Assembly: GCF_014483895.1 (NCBI RefSeq)
Contig: NZ_CP059987.1
Span: 620,001 to 684,000 of the forward strand
Length of the DNA: 64,000 nt
Reading direction: 5' to 3'
DNA from: Protaetiibacter sp. SSC-01
Lineage (GTDB): Bacteria; Actinomycetota; Actinomycetes; Actinomycetales; Microbacteriaceae
Below the pieces are notes generated by a model, which was not told the origin of the DNA, did no database searches, and saw nothing but the letters and a program-made list of their open reading frames with translations. Shown one piece after another: positions 51,119 to 59,412 of this stretch. Every line of letters starts with the position of its first letter. Within the stretch, counting starts at the first letter, position 1. The translations under genes and the position numbers were made by a program.

Positions 51119-51145
51119 GCGCGGACCCCGTCGCGGGGTCCGCGC
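51119..51145. terminator. nrdB terminator hairpin
   Basis: GCGCGGACCCCG-TCG-CGGGGTCCGCGC, a perfect 12-bp stem with a 3-base loop, 20 bp after the nrdB stop and 6 bp before the convergent gene's stop. Confidence 0.75.
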
Positions 51146-51150
51146 TCGGC

Positions 51151-51555
51151 TCACTCGGATGCGTCGCGGCGGAACCGCCGCCCGCTCACCTTGTCGGGCG
51201 TGATGCGCACGTAGTTGTGCTTCTCCGACGGGGCCCAGCTCACGAGCCCGAGCACGCCCGTGTGCTCGATCTCGTCGTCGTACTCGAGGCGCTCCGCGGT
51301 GCCCCAGAGGATGACGCTCCAGGCGACCTCGTCGTCGGTGTGGTCCACCTCGAAGGCGACGCGCGGCCGGTCGAGCACGAGCTCGAGCTTCGTGCCGGGC
51401 GCGCTGCGGAACAGCACGCTGCGCCCGCCCACCGAGTAGTTCACGGGGAACACCTCGATCTCCTCGCCCTCCGCGAAGACGACGCGTCCGATGCGCCCCG
51501 TGCCCAGCAGGTCCCAACAGGTCTCGATGTCCAGCGTCTCCGCTCCGTGCTCCAT
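51151..51555 (-). CDS. Pyridoxamine 5'-phosphate oxidase-fold protein
   Basis: 134 residues: LGTGRIGRVVFAEGEEIEVFPVNY start, VLFRSAPGTKLELVL, VAFEVDHTDDEVAWSVILWGTAERL. This is the split-barrel nitroreductase/PNPOx-like family of short actinobacterial proteins, some of which bind F420 or heme. No specific substrate can be read. TAGGGT ends 6 nt before the ATG (leaderless pattern). Confidence 0.82.
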   Translation of the reverse strand: MEHGAETLDIETCWDLLGTGRIGRVVFAEGEEIEVFPVNYSVGGRSVLFRSAPGTKLELVLDRPRVAFEVDHTDDEVAWSVILWGTAERLEYDDEIEHTGVLGLVSWAPSEKHNYVRITPDKVSGRRFRRDASE

Positions 51556-51637
51556 GCACGCACCCTACGGCCGCCGACGCGCGGGGTCGAGAGGGCGAAG
51601 GTCCCGCGGGGCTTGACGCGGCATCCGGCGCCTGCGA

Positions 51638-51656
51638 ATGTGGACAGCGTTCACAT
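51638..51656 (+). promoter_or_regulatory. TetR-type operator upstream of the VOC gene
   Basis: ATGTGGAC-AGC-GTTCACAT, with the same arms as the site at 33053-33071. TTGACG (51613-51618) with 17 bp and a weak GAATGT (51636-51641) places the operator over the -10 and start site. Confidence 0.6.
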
Positions 51657-51674
51657 CAGACGTGGAGGTGCCGG

Positions 51675-52130
51675 ATGTCTCAGAAGATCACACCGTTCCT
51701 GTGGTTCGGGGGTCGGCTGGGGGAGGCGATCGAGCTGTACACCTCGACCTTCCCCGACAGCGAAGTGCTCGAAACCGTGGACAGGGACGGCCAGCTCTTC
51801 ACCGCGAACTTCCGCATCGGCGGCATCGAGGTGTCGGGCATGAACGTGCCCGAGGGGCCGGTGTTCAACGAGGCGATCTCGCTCGTCGTCGACTGCGACG
51901 ATCAGGCCGAGGTCGACCGCTACTGGGAGGCGCTCACCGCGGGCGGCGGCCGCGAGGACCGCTGCGGCTGGCTCGTCGACCCGTTCGGCGTGAGCTGGCA
52001 GATCACCCCGCGCCGACTCATCGAGCTCGTCAACGACCCCGACCCCGCGCGTGCGCAGCGGGCGATGGAGGAGATGCTGACGCAGAACAAGATCGACATC
52101 GCCGCGATCGAGCGAGCCGCCGACGGCTAG
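51675..52130 (+). CDS. PhnB-like VOC (glyoxalase-fold) protein
   Basis: 151 residues: ITPFLWFGGRLGEAIELYTSTFPDSEV, NEAISLVVDCDDQAEVDRYWEAL, RCGWLVDPFGVSWQITP. This is the 3-demethylubiquinone-methyltransferase/PhnB subfamily of the VOC superfamily, usually of unknown substrate. GGAGGTG precedes the ATG. The TetR-type operator just upstream links it to the MFS exporter at 31651, hinting at a stress or xenobiotic response (inferred). Confidence 0.87.
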   Translation: MSQKITPFLWFGGRLGEAIELYTSTFPDSEVLETVDRDGQLFTANFRIGGIEVSGMNVPEGPVFNEAISLVVDCDDQAEVDRYWEALTAGGGREDRCGWLVDPFGVSWQITPRRLIELVNDPDPARAQRAMEEMLTQNKIDIAAIERAADG

Positions 52131-52139
52131 CCTCGACGC

Positions 52140-52793
52140 GTGACCACCGAGCTCCGCGCGCGCCTCCGCACCCTGCCGTCGTTCCCGCGCGAGCTGCCCG
52201 AGTTCGCCCCGGATGCCGCGCCGACGACCCCGCAGGAGCTCTTCCTCGCGTGGCTCGACGAGGCCGTGGCCACGGGCGTGCTCGCGCCGCACGCCGCGAC
52301 GCTCGCGACGGTCGACGAGACGGGTCCGAGCGCGCGCGTGCTCGTGCTCAAGGACGTCGACGCCGACGGCTGGGCGATCGCGACGCCCGCCGACAGCCGT
52401 CCGGGCCAGGCGATGACGGCATCCGGCCGCGCGGCCCTCACCTTCTTCTGGCCCGCCCTCGGGCGGCAGGTGCGCGTCGAGGGGGAGGTGCGCCGAGCGG
52501 ATGCCGCGGATGCCGCCGCCGACTTCCGCGACCGCCCCGCCGAGGCGCGCGCCACCGCGCTCGTCGGGCGCCCCACGCCGACGCTCGCGGACGATGCGGA
52601 GTACGCGGCGGCGCGTGCCGAGGCGCTCGCACGTGTCGAGGCCGACCCCTCGCTCGTGCCCGAGACCTGGGCCCTGTGGTGGGTCGCGCCGGGCACCGTC
52701 GAGTTCTGGCAGGCCTCGCACGACCGCGCCCACACGCGCCTTCGCTACCGCGCCGACGCAGACGTCTGGGTGCGTGAGAGGCTGTGGCCGTGA
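52140..52793 (+). CDS. pdxH: Pyridoxine/pyridoxamine 5'-phosphate oxidase-like protein
   Basis: 217 residues: PSARVLVLKDVDADGWAIATPADSRPG, ALTFFWPALGRQVRVEGEV, then WALWWVAPGTVEFWQASHDRAHTRLRY and a C-terminal VRERLWP. The FMN-binding and substrate segments follow PdxH order, though the ends are less conserved than in E. coli PdxH. Would make pyridoxal 5'-phosphate. GTG start with TAGCCT 7 nt upstream. The TGA overlaps the next GTG. Confidence 0.8.
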   Translation: MTTELRARLRTLPSFPRELPEFAPDAAPTTPQELFLAWLDEAVATGVLAPHAATLATVDETGPSARVLVLKDVDADGWAIATPADSRPGQAMTASGRAALTFFWPALGRQVRVEGEVRRADAADAAADFRDRPAEARATALVGRPTPTLADDAEYAAARAEALARVEADPSLVPETWALWWVAPGTVEFWQASHDRAHTRLRYRADADVWVRERLWP

Positions 52794-53278
52794 ACCGCCC
52801 GTCCCTCCACCTCGTCTTCGGTCTGCCGGGCGCGGGCAAGTCGACGCGGTCGCGGCACATCGTCGAGACGGAGTCGGCGGTGCGGCTCGACCCCGACCCG
52901 TGGATCGTCGCGCTCGGCGTGAGCCTCGTCGACTACGACTTCCGCTTCACGCTGCAGCACCAGCTGCTCGCGCACGCGGGCGACATCCTGCGGGTGGGCG
53001 CGAACGTCGTGGTCGAGTTCGGCACGTGGTCGCGAGTCGAGCGCGAGGCCGTGCGGCGGGTCGCCGTCGACGCGGGTGCTCGCACCGTGCTGCACTTCGT
53101 CGACGCCCCGCTCGACGAGCTCGTCCGGCGCGTCCGCGAACGCGGCGGACCCGACGCCGAGGCTCTCATCGCCGACGTGCTCATCGGGCTCTCCGACCGG
53201 TTCGAGCGCCCCGACCCCGACGAGATCGCGCTCTACGACCGCTACGTCGGCCCCGAAGACGACCCGCTCGCGGCATAG
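52790..53278 (+). CDS. Small P-loop ATPase/kinase
   Basis: 162 residues: Walker A VFGLPGAGKSTRS at the start, VVVEFGTWSRVEREAVRR, and HFVDAPLDELVRRVRERGG (lid-like Arg-rich segment). This is the AAA_33/shikimate or gluconate kinase-like group that phosphorylates small molecules. GTG 52790 is preferred to GTG 52784 because it overlaps the pdxH stop (GTGA). A vitamin-linked role with pdxH is only positional. Confidence 0.8.
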   Translation: MNRPSLHLVFGLPGAGKSTRSRHIVETESAVRLDPDPWIVALGVSLVDYDFRFTLQHQLLAHAGDILRVGANVVVEFGTWSRVEREAVRRVAVDAGARTVLHFVDAPLDELVRRVRERGGPDAEALIADVLIGLSDRFERPDPDEIALYDRYVGPEDDPLAA

Positions 53279-53324
53279 CCGCGCCGTCTCGGCGACGGTC
53301 GCCCGGGCGTGAGAGGCTGTCGCC

Positions 53325-55091
53325 GTGACCACGCCGCCCACCACCACGATCACGGTCGTCGACGCCGATCGCCCGCTCCGCAGCCTCGGGCGGATGCTGC
53401 GCGCGTACCGCGGCCGGCTCGCGATCGCCGTGCTCGCCTTCGGCATCAAGGACAGCCCGCTGTGGCTCCTGCCGGTCATCACGGCATCCGTCATCGACGT
53501 CGTCGTCGCGGGCGGGCCGGCGATCCGCCTCGCGTGGGTCGCCGCGGGCGCCGTCGTGCTGCTCGCGCTCAACTACCCGATGCACGTGCTGTTCGTGCGG
53601 CTGTTCTTCGGCACGAGCCGCGCCCTGGGCGCGCAGCTGCGCAACCGTCTCGCCGAACGCCTCCAGAGTCTCTCGATCGGCTTCCACTCGCGGTCGTCGG
53701 CCGCCGTCATCCAGACGAAGGTCGTGCGCGACGTCGAGAACGTCGAGCTCATGTTCCAGCAGGCCGGCCCGCCCGCGCTGTCGGCGGTGTTCTCGCTCGC
53801 GGGAGCCGTCACGATGACGGCGATCGCGGTGCCGCAGTTCCTCGTCGTCTACGTGCTCACCGTGCCGGTCGCGGCGACGCTCACCCTCGCCATGCGGAGG
53901 CGATCGGCTCGCCGCAACGAGGACTTCCGCCGCGAGGTGGAACGGTTCTCGAGCCGCGTCGGCGAGATGGCGACGCTCATCCCCATCACGCGCGCGCACG
54001 GCCTGGAGCGCGTCGCCCACGAGCGCGTCGCCCGCAGCGCGGAGGGCGTGCGCGACGCCGGCATGACGCTCGACCTGCTCAACGGCCGGTTCGGAGCGGC
54101 CACCTGGATCTCCTTCCAGCTGCTCGGGATCGGCTGCCTCGTGATCGCCGCCCTCGCGGCGATCTCGGGGTGGCTGCCCGTCACCGCCGGCGAGGTCGTG
54201 CTGCTCGGCTCCTACTTCTCGATCCTCACGGGCGCCGTCACCCAGCTCGTCTCGATGATCCCTCTCGTCGCCAAGGGCCTCGAGTCGGTGCGGTCGATCG
54301 CCGAGGTCATGCAGGAGCCCGACATCGAACGCAACGAGGGAAAGGAGGCGGTCGAGGCGGTCGAGGGCCGCATCCGCCTCGAGCGCGTCGCCTTCCGGTA
54401 CCCCGGCTCCGACGGCGGCGCCCTCGACGACATCGACCTCGACGTTGCGCCCGGCGAGACGATCGCCTTCGTCGGGCCGTCCGGCTCCGGCAAGTCGACG
54501 ATGCTGAACCTCGTGCTCGGCTTCCTGCGGCCGAGCGAGGGCCGCATCCTGCTCGACGGGCGCGACATGGAGACGCTCGACCTGCGCACCGTGCGGCGCC
54601 ACGTGTCCGTCGTGCCGCAGGAGTCGGTGCTCTTCGAGGGCAGCATCCGTGAGAACGTCGCCTACGGGCTCGACAACGTGCCCGACGAGCGGGTGCTCGC
54701 GGCCCTCGCGGATGCCAACGCGCTCGAGATCGTCGAGGCCCTACCCGACGGATGGGACACCGTCGTCGGGGAGCGCGGCGCCCGACTCTCGGGTGGGCAG
54801 CGGCAGCGCATCGCCATCGCGCGCGCCCTCGTGCGCGACCCCCGCATCCTGCTGCTCGACGAGGCCACGAGCGCCCTCGACACCGAGTCGGAGGCGAAGG
54901 TCAAGCAGGCGCTTGACACGCTCATGCGGGGCCGCACGACGCTCGTGGTCGCGCACCGGCTCTCGACGATCCGCTCCGCCACCCGGATCGTCGTGCTCGA
55001 CCACGGGCGGATCGCCGAGGTCGGCTCGCACGACGAGCTGCTCGCCGCCGGCGGCCGCTACGCGCAGCTGCACCGCATCCAGTCGGCGTAG
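53325..55091 (+). CDS. ABC exporter, fused membrane and ATPase domains
   Basis: 588 residues: six membrane helices in about 35-320, then the ATPase domain: Walker A GPSGSGKST (about 386), signature LSGGQRQR (about 488), Walker B ILLLDEATSALD and VAHRLSTIR. A half-transporter of the MsbA/LmrA type, so it must homodimerise; lipid, peptide or drug export. GTG start at 53325 lies in a sequence nearly identical to the start region of the previous gene. Followed by a cluster of repeats. Confidence 0.88.
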   Translation: MTTPPTTTITVVDADRPLRSLGRMLRAYRGRLAIAVLAFGIKDSPLWLLPVITASVIDVVVAGGPAIRLAWVAAGAVVLLALNYPMHVLFVRLFFGTSRALGAQLRNRLAERLQSLSIGFHSRSSAAVIQTKVVRDVENVELMFQQAGPPALSAVFSLAGAVTMTAIAVPQFLVVYVLTVPVAATLTLAMRRRSARRNEDFRREVERFSSRVGEMATLIPITRAHGLERVAHERVARSAEGVRDAGMTLDLLNGRFGAATWISFQLLGIGCLVIAALAAISGWLPVTAGEVVLLGSYFSILTGAVTQLVSMIPLVAKGLESVRSIAEVMQEPDIERNEGKEAVEAVEGRIRLERVAFRYPGSDGGALDDIDLDVAPGETIAFVGPSGSGKSTMLNLVLGFLRPSEGRILLDGRDMETLDLRTVRRHVSVVPQESVLFEGSIRENVAYGLDNVPDERVLAALADANALEIVEALPDGWDTVVGERGARLSGGQRQRIAIARALVRDPRILLLDEATSALDTESEAKVKQALDTLMRGRTTLVVAHRLSTIRSATRIVVLDHGRIAEVGSHDELLAAGGRYAQLHRIQSA

Positions 55092-55103
55092 GGCGCGCCT
55101 CTC

Positions 55104-55482
55104 CCGCTGGTTGAGTAGCGCCGCGCGCGGAGCGCGCGACCCCCTGCCGTTGGTTGAGTAGCGCCGCGCCGCGCGACGCGCGGCACGACGCGTATCGAAA
55201 CCCTCGCACCGCGTATCAACAGCGGGCCACGGGATGCGATCCCTCCGCACGTCATCCGCTCCTCGGGTTTCGATACGCCGTGCGTCGCGCGCTTCGCGCA
55301 CGGCGCGCGGCACTCAACCAGCGGTGAACTCGCGGCGCGCGCAGCGATCACGGAGCGCGGCACTCAACCAGCGGTCACCTCGCGGCGTGCGGGGACCCCC
55401 TTTTCCGTTGGTTGAGTAGCGCCGCGCGCGAAGCGCACGACGCGTATCGAAACCCCCGCACCCCGCATCAACAGCGGGCTAC
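55104..55482. repeat. Cluster of family 2 palindromic repeats
   Basis: The 387-bp non-coding gap holds about five copies: 55104-55140 (half), 55149-55203, 55264-55324 (inverted), 55346-55374 (half) and 55407-55455, all built on GGTTGAGTAGCGCCG...CGTATCGAAACC. Two copies carry the same tail (CGCACC-CG-ATCAACAGCGGGC, at 55206-55228 and 55457-55479), so a longer unit was duplicated. The second tail reaches the hrpA stop codon. No gene is seen. Confidence 0.8.
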
Positions 55483-58400
55483 GACTCCAGCGCCTTGCGG
55501 ATGCGTTGCACCGAGACGGGGCCGGCGGCGCCGAGGTGCTGGGCGAAGAGCGAGAGGCGCAGCTCCTCGAGCATCCAGCGCACCGCGACGAGCCTCGGCG
55601 GGGTGTTGCCCGCGTGCGGCAGCGCACCGCCGGCCTTCGTGTAGAGCGCCGTCACCTCCTCGACCTGCGACTGCCACGCGCGGTCGCGGCCGGGGTTCTC
55701 GGCGAGCTTCTGCACACGGAACACGATGCCCGCGAGGTACACGGGGTAGCGGCGCAGCTGCGCGAGCCCCGCCCGCCGCACGAACCCCGGATGCACGAGC
55801 GCGGCGAGCTGGGACCGTGCGTCGCCGAGAGACCCCATGAAGGCGAGGCTCGACGCCGACGAGATGGCCTTGTCGGCGTCCTTCGCGGCCCCGAGGATGC
55901 GCGCGACGAGTCCCGCGGCGCCGAACAGCGCATCCACGAGTCCCGCATTGACGGTCTCCTGCAGCGCACGGAACCCGTCGGGCGTGCGCGGGGAGGCATC
56001 ACCCGCGAGCTCCTCGACGACGGCGATCATGATGTCGTCGAGCAGCGCCCTCGTCGAGGCGTACGGCGCCGTCGCGAGCAGCAGCTTCTCGGTGCCCGTG
56101 AGCTGGTCCTGAACGTAGCCGAGCGGGCTCGGCAGGGTGAGCGCGACGAGGCGGTGCACGCCGCGCACCTGCGAGGCCTCGGCCTGCGCACGGCTCGCGA
56201 ACACCTTGAGGTCGACGCCCGAGCCCGTGTCGACGAGGGCGGGGTAGCCGACCACGGTCGACCCGCCCTGCTTCGCGGTGACCTGCTCGGGCAGCTTGCC
56301 GAGGTCCCACTCGGTGATGCCCGTGCGCTCGATGTCGCGGCCGGGGGTCGCCGCGGCGGTCGCGACCGCGACATCCGTGCGGGCGCGCTCGGCGAGCCGC
56401 TTCTGCAGCGCGGCGAGGTCGCGCCCCGCCGCGAGCGTGCGCCCGCGCTGGTCGACGACCTCGTAGCGCATGCGCAGGTGCGGCGGCACACGGTCCCACT
56501 CGATGTCGGATGCCGCGACGGGCGTGTGCGTCGCCGCCCGGATGGCGTCGGCGAGCGCCTCGCCGACGGGGGCGTCCGAGTACACCGGCAGCTGCGCGCC
56601 CAGCCGCCGCGCCCAGTCGGCCGCCGGCACGACGTTCTTGCGGATCGCCTTCGGCAGCGCCTTGATGAGCGCCGTCAGCAGTTCGTCGCGCAGGCCCGGC
56701 ACGAGCCAGTCGAAGCCGCGCTCGGCGACGCGCGGCAGCACGGCGAGCGGGATGACGACGGTCACGCCGTCGTCGTCGGCGCCGGGCTCGAAGCGGTAGC
56801 GCAGCCGGAAGCGCGTGTCGCCCTGCACCCACTCGTCGGGGAAGCCGGATGCGTCGCCCTCGTCGTCCTCGAGGAGGTCCTCGCGGCGCATCGTGAGCAG
56901 CTCGGGCGTCTCGGCCTTCGCCTTCTTCCACCAGCTCGCGAAGCGGCGCGAGTCGGTGACGTCGTCGGGGATCCGCGCGTCGTAGAAGGCGAAGACGGCC
57001 TCGTCGCCCGTGAGGATGTCGCGGCGGCGCGTGCGCTCCTCGACCTCGGCGAGCTCGCGGCGCAGCTTCTCGTTGTCACGGTCGAACCCGAGCAGTGCCG
57101 AACGCTCCAGCTCGTGCGGCCAGTCGCCCTCGACGAGCGCGTGCCGGATGAAGAGCTCGCGCGCGAGGGGCGCGTCGATGCGGGCGAGCTGGGCGCGCCG
57201 ACGCGGCACGATGGGCACGCCGTAGAGCGTGACCTTCTCCCACACGAGAGCGGCGCCCTGCTTGCTCGACCAGTGCGGCTCCGAGTACGAGCGCTTGGCG
57301 AGGTCGCCTGCGAGCTTCTCGGCCCAGGCGGGGTCGACCGCGGCGACCGTGCGCGCGAAGAGGCGCGAGGTCTCGACGAGCTCGGCGGCCATGACGGCGT
57401 TCGGCTGCTTCTTCGCGAGTCCCGAGCCGGGGAAGATCACGAAGCGCTGGCCGCGCGAGCCGAGGTAGTCCTTCTTGTCGGGGTCGCGCAGGCCGAGCCG
57501 CGACAGCAGCCCCGCGAGGATCGAGCGGTGGATGGCGTCGGCATCCGTCGAGCGCTCGCCGGGCTTGAGGCCCACCGACTTGGCCGCGCGCGTGAGCTGG
57601 CGGTAGAGGTCCTGCCACTCGCGCACGCGCAGGTAGTTGAGATATTCCGCCTTGCACATACGTCGGAAGGCGTTGCCGCTGCGCTCCTTCTGCTCGTCCT
57701 CGAGGTGGTTCCAGAGGTTGAGGAGCGAGATGAAGTCCGACGAGGGGTCGCGGAAACGCGCGTGCGCGGCATCCGCCTGGGGTCGCATCTCGAGCGGTCG
57801 CTCGCGCGGGTCCTGGATGGAGAGGCCCGCGACGATCGCGGCCACCTCGCGCACGACGCCCTGCTGCCCGGCCTCCACGAGCATCCGCCCGAAGCGCGGG
57901 TCGACGGGCAGGCGCGCGAGGTCGCGGCCGACGCGCGTGATGCGCTGCTCGGCGTCGACCGCGCCGAGCTCGCGCAGCAGGTCGAGGCCGTCGGCGATGC
58001 CCCGCGAGTCGGGCGGGGTGAGGAACGGGAACTCGCGGATGTCGCCGAGCCGCAGCTCGAGCATCTGCAGGATGACGGCGGCGAGCCCCGTGCGCAGGAT
58101 CTCGGGGTCGGTGAACTCGGGGCGCCGCTCGAAGTCGTCCTCGGAGTAGAGGCGGATGGCGATGCCCGGCGAGGTGCGGCCGGCGCGGCCCGAGCGCTGG
58201 TTGGCGGAGGCCTGGCTGATCGCCTCGATCGGCAGGCGCTGCACCTTGGCGCGCGGCGAGTAGCGGCTGATGCGCGCCGTTCCGGCGTCGACGACATAGC
58301 GGATGCCGGGCACCGTGATGCTCGTCTCGGCGACGTTCGTGGCGATCACGACGCGGCGACGGATGCCGGGGGCGCGTCGCGTGTCGAAGACGCGGTGCTG

Positions 58401-59252
58401 GTCGGCGGCCGAGAGGCGACCGTAGAGCGGCACGACCTCGTCCTTGGGGAACCGTCCGCGCACGACGTCCGCGGCATCCCGGATCTCCGACTCCCCCGAG
58501 AGGAACACGAGCACGTCGCCCGCCTCCTCGCGCTCGAGCTCGGCGAGCGCGTCGACGATGCCCTGCGCGACATCCCGGTCGGAGGAGGCGGCACCCTCGT
58601 CCTCGGCGTCGTCGGAATCGTCGCCCGCCTCGGCGACGAGCGGCCGGTAGCGGATCTCGACGGGGTAGGTGCGGCCCGACACCTCGATGACGGGCACCTC
58701 GGCGCCGATGGCGTTCGAGAAGTGGCGCGCGAAGCTCTCGGGGTCGATCGTCGCCGAGGTGACGATGACCTTGAGGTCGGGGCGGCGGGGGAGCAGCCGG
58801 GTGAGGTAGCCGAGCAGGAAGTCGATCGTGAGCGATCGCTCGTGCGCCTCGTCGATGATGATCGTGTCGTAGGCGCGCAGCTCGCGGTCGCGCGAGAGTT
58901 CGGCGAGCAGCACGCCGTCGGTCATGAGCTTGATCGCGGTGTCGGTGCGCGTGCGGTCGTCGAAGCGCACCTGGTAGCCGACGACGGTTCCGAGGTCGAC
59001 GCCCAGCTCGGATGCGATGCGCTCGGCGATCGAGCGCGCCGCGATCCGACGTGGCTGGGTGTGCCCGATGCGCTCGCGCCCGAGCTCGAGGCAGATCTTG
59101 GGCAGCTGCGTCGTCTTGCCCGAGCCGGTGGCGCCCGCGACGACGACGACCTGGTGGTCGCGGATGGCGTCGGCGAGCTCGTCGTGCGCCTGGCTGACGG
59201 GCAGCTCCGGCGGGTACGAGATGTGGTACGCGGGCGTGGACGTGGCGGACAT
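55479..59252 (-). CDS. hrpA: ATP-dependent RNA helicase HrpA
   Basis: 1257 residues, typical for HrpA. Motif I AGATGSGKTTQLP, Ia QPRRIAARSIAERIA, DEAH box IIIDEAHERS, SAT (VTSATID), motif V and VI region TNVAETSITVPGIRYVVD and QRSGRAGR, then helicase-associated and OB-fold domains and the long HrpA-specific C-terminus. DEAH-box helicase acting on mRNA and ribosomes. GGAGGGC precedes the ATG. The stop is at the edge of the repeat cluster. Confidence 0.95.
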   Translation of the reverse strand: MSATSTPAYHISYPPELPVSQAHDELADAIRDHQVVVVAGATGSGKTTQLPKICLELGRERIGHTQPRRIAARSIAERIASELGVDLGTVVGYQVRFDDRTRTDTAIKLMTDGVLLAELSRDRELRAYDTIIIDEAHERSLTIDFLLGYLTRLLPRRPDLKVIVTSATIDPESFARHFSNAIGAEVPVIEVSGRTYPVEIRYRPLVAEAGDDSDDAEDEGAASSDRDVAQGIVDALAELEREEAGDVLVFLSGESEIRDAADVVRGRFPKDEVVPLYGRLSAADQHRVFDTRRAPGIRRRVVIATNVAETSITVPGIRYVVDAGTARISRYSPRAKVQRLPIEAISQASANQRSGRAGRTSPGIAIRLYSEDDFERRPEFTDPEILRTGLAAVILQMLELRLGDIREFPFLTPPDSRGIADGLDLLRELGAVDAEQRITRVGRDLARLPVDPRFGRMLVEAGQQGVVREVAAIVAGLSIQDPRERPLEMRPQADAAHARFRDPSSDFISLLNLWNHLEDEQKERSGNAFRRMCKAEYLNYLRVREWQDLYRQLTRAAKSVGLKPGERSTDADAIHRSILAGLLSRLGLRDPDKKDYLGSRGQRFVIFPGSGLAKKQPNAVMAAELVETSRLFARTVAAVDPAWAEKLAGDLAKRSYSEPHWSSKQGAALVWEKVTLYGVPIVPRRRAQLARIDAPLARELFIRHALVEGDWPHELERSALLGFDRDNEKLRRELAEVEERTRRRDILTGDEAVFAFYDARIPDDVTDSRRFASWWKKAKAETPELLTMRREDLLEDDEGDASGFPDEWVQGDTRFRLRYRFEPGADDDGVTVVIPLAVLPRVAERGFDWLVPGLRDELLTALIKALPKAIRKNVVPAADWARRLGAQLPVYSDAPVGEALADAIRAATHTPVAASDIEWDRVPPHLRMRYEVVDQRGRTLAAGRDLAALQKRLAERARTDVAVATAAATPGRDIERTGITEWDLGKLPEQVTAKQGGSTVVGYPALVDTGSGVDLKVFASRAQAEASQVRGVHRLVALTLPSPLGYVQDQLTGTEKLLLATAPYASTRALLDDIMIAVVEELAGDASPRTPDGFRALQETVNAGLVDALFGAAGLVARILGAAKDADKAISSASSLAFMGSLGDARSQLAALVHPGFVRRAGLAQLRRYPVYLAGIVFRVQKLAENPGRDRAWQSQVEEVTALYTKAGGALPHAGNTPPRLVAVRWMLEELRLSLFAQHLGAAGPVSVQRIRKALES

Positions 59253-59298
59253 GAGCCCTCCAGGCTACCGCCCGCCCTCGTCCCTCGTGGTCTGGTGT

Positions 59299-59368
59299 CA
59301 AACGCTGCCGCGGTTGGCCCGCCGCGGCAGGGATATCTGCAGCCCGACGGCAAGCGCGGCAGCGTTTG
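59299..59368. promoter_or_regulatory. Long inverted repeat upstream of the ABC cassette
   Basis: CAAACGCTGCCGCG (59299-59312) and CGCGGCAGCGTTTG (59355-59368), perfect 14-bp arms 42 bp apart, with an inner GCCGCGG/CCGCGGC stem. It ends 9 bp before the -35 of the next gene. Each arm also holds a CGCTGC/GCAGCG half-site, so a looping or large-spacer regulator site is possible. Confidence 0.5.
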
Positions 59369-59377
59369 CCAACTTGC

Positions 59378-59406
59378 TTGACTCGCAGAGAGGTTTGCGT
59401 TACAAA
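59378..59406 (+). promoter_or_regulatory. Leaderless promoter of the ABC cassette
   Basis: TTGACT (59378-59383), 17 bp, TACAAA (59401-59406). The ATG at 59413 is 7 nt after the -10, so transcription should start at or next to the start codon. Confidence 0.65.
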
Positions 59407-59412
59407 GTAGGC

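Noticed and set aside
52790-53278. Zeta-type toxin kinase
   Set aside because: The P-loop and size fit, but no antitoxin gene is adjacent and the sequence is coupled to pdxH; generic small kinase is safer.
53281-53327. Remnant duplicate of the pdxH 3' end (could be read as RERLSP-stop)
   Set aside because: Only 22 nt match and upstream sequence does not resemble pdxH; more likely a shared start-region sequence.
55104-55482. Possible CRISPR array or integron-like attachment sites
   Set aside because: Units are irregular, in both orientations and self-palindromic, with no unique spacers and no cas or integrase gene.
55506-59381. 1291-codon plus-strand frame opposite hrpA
   Set aside because: Shadow of hrpA with no motif or ribosome site.
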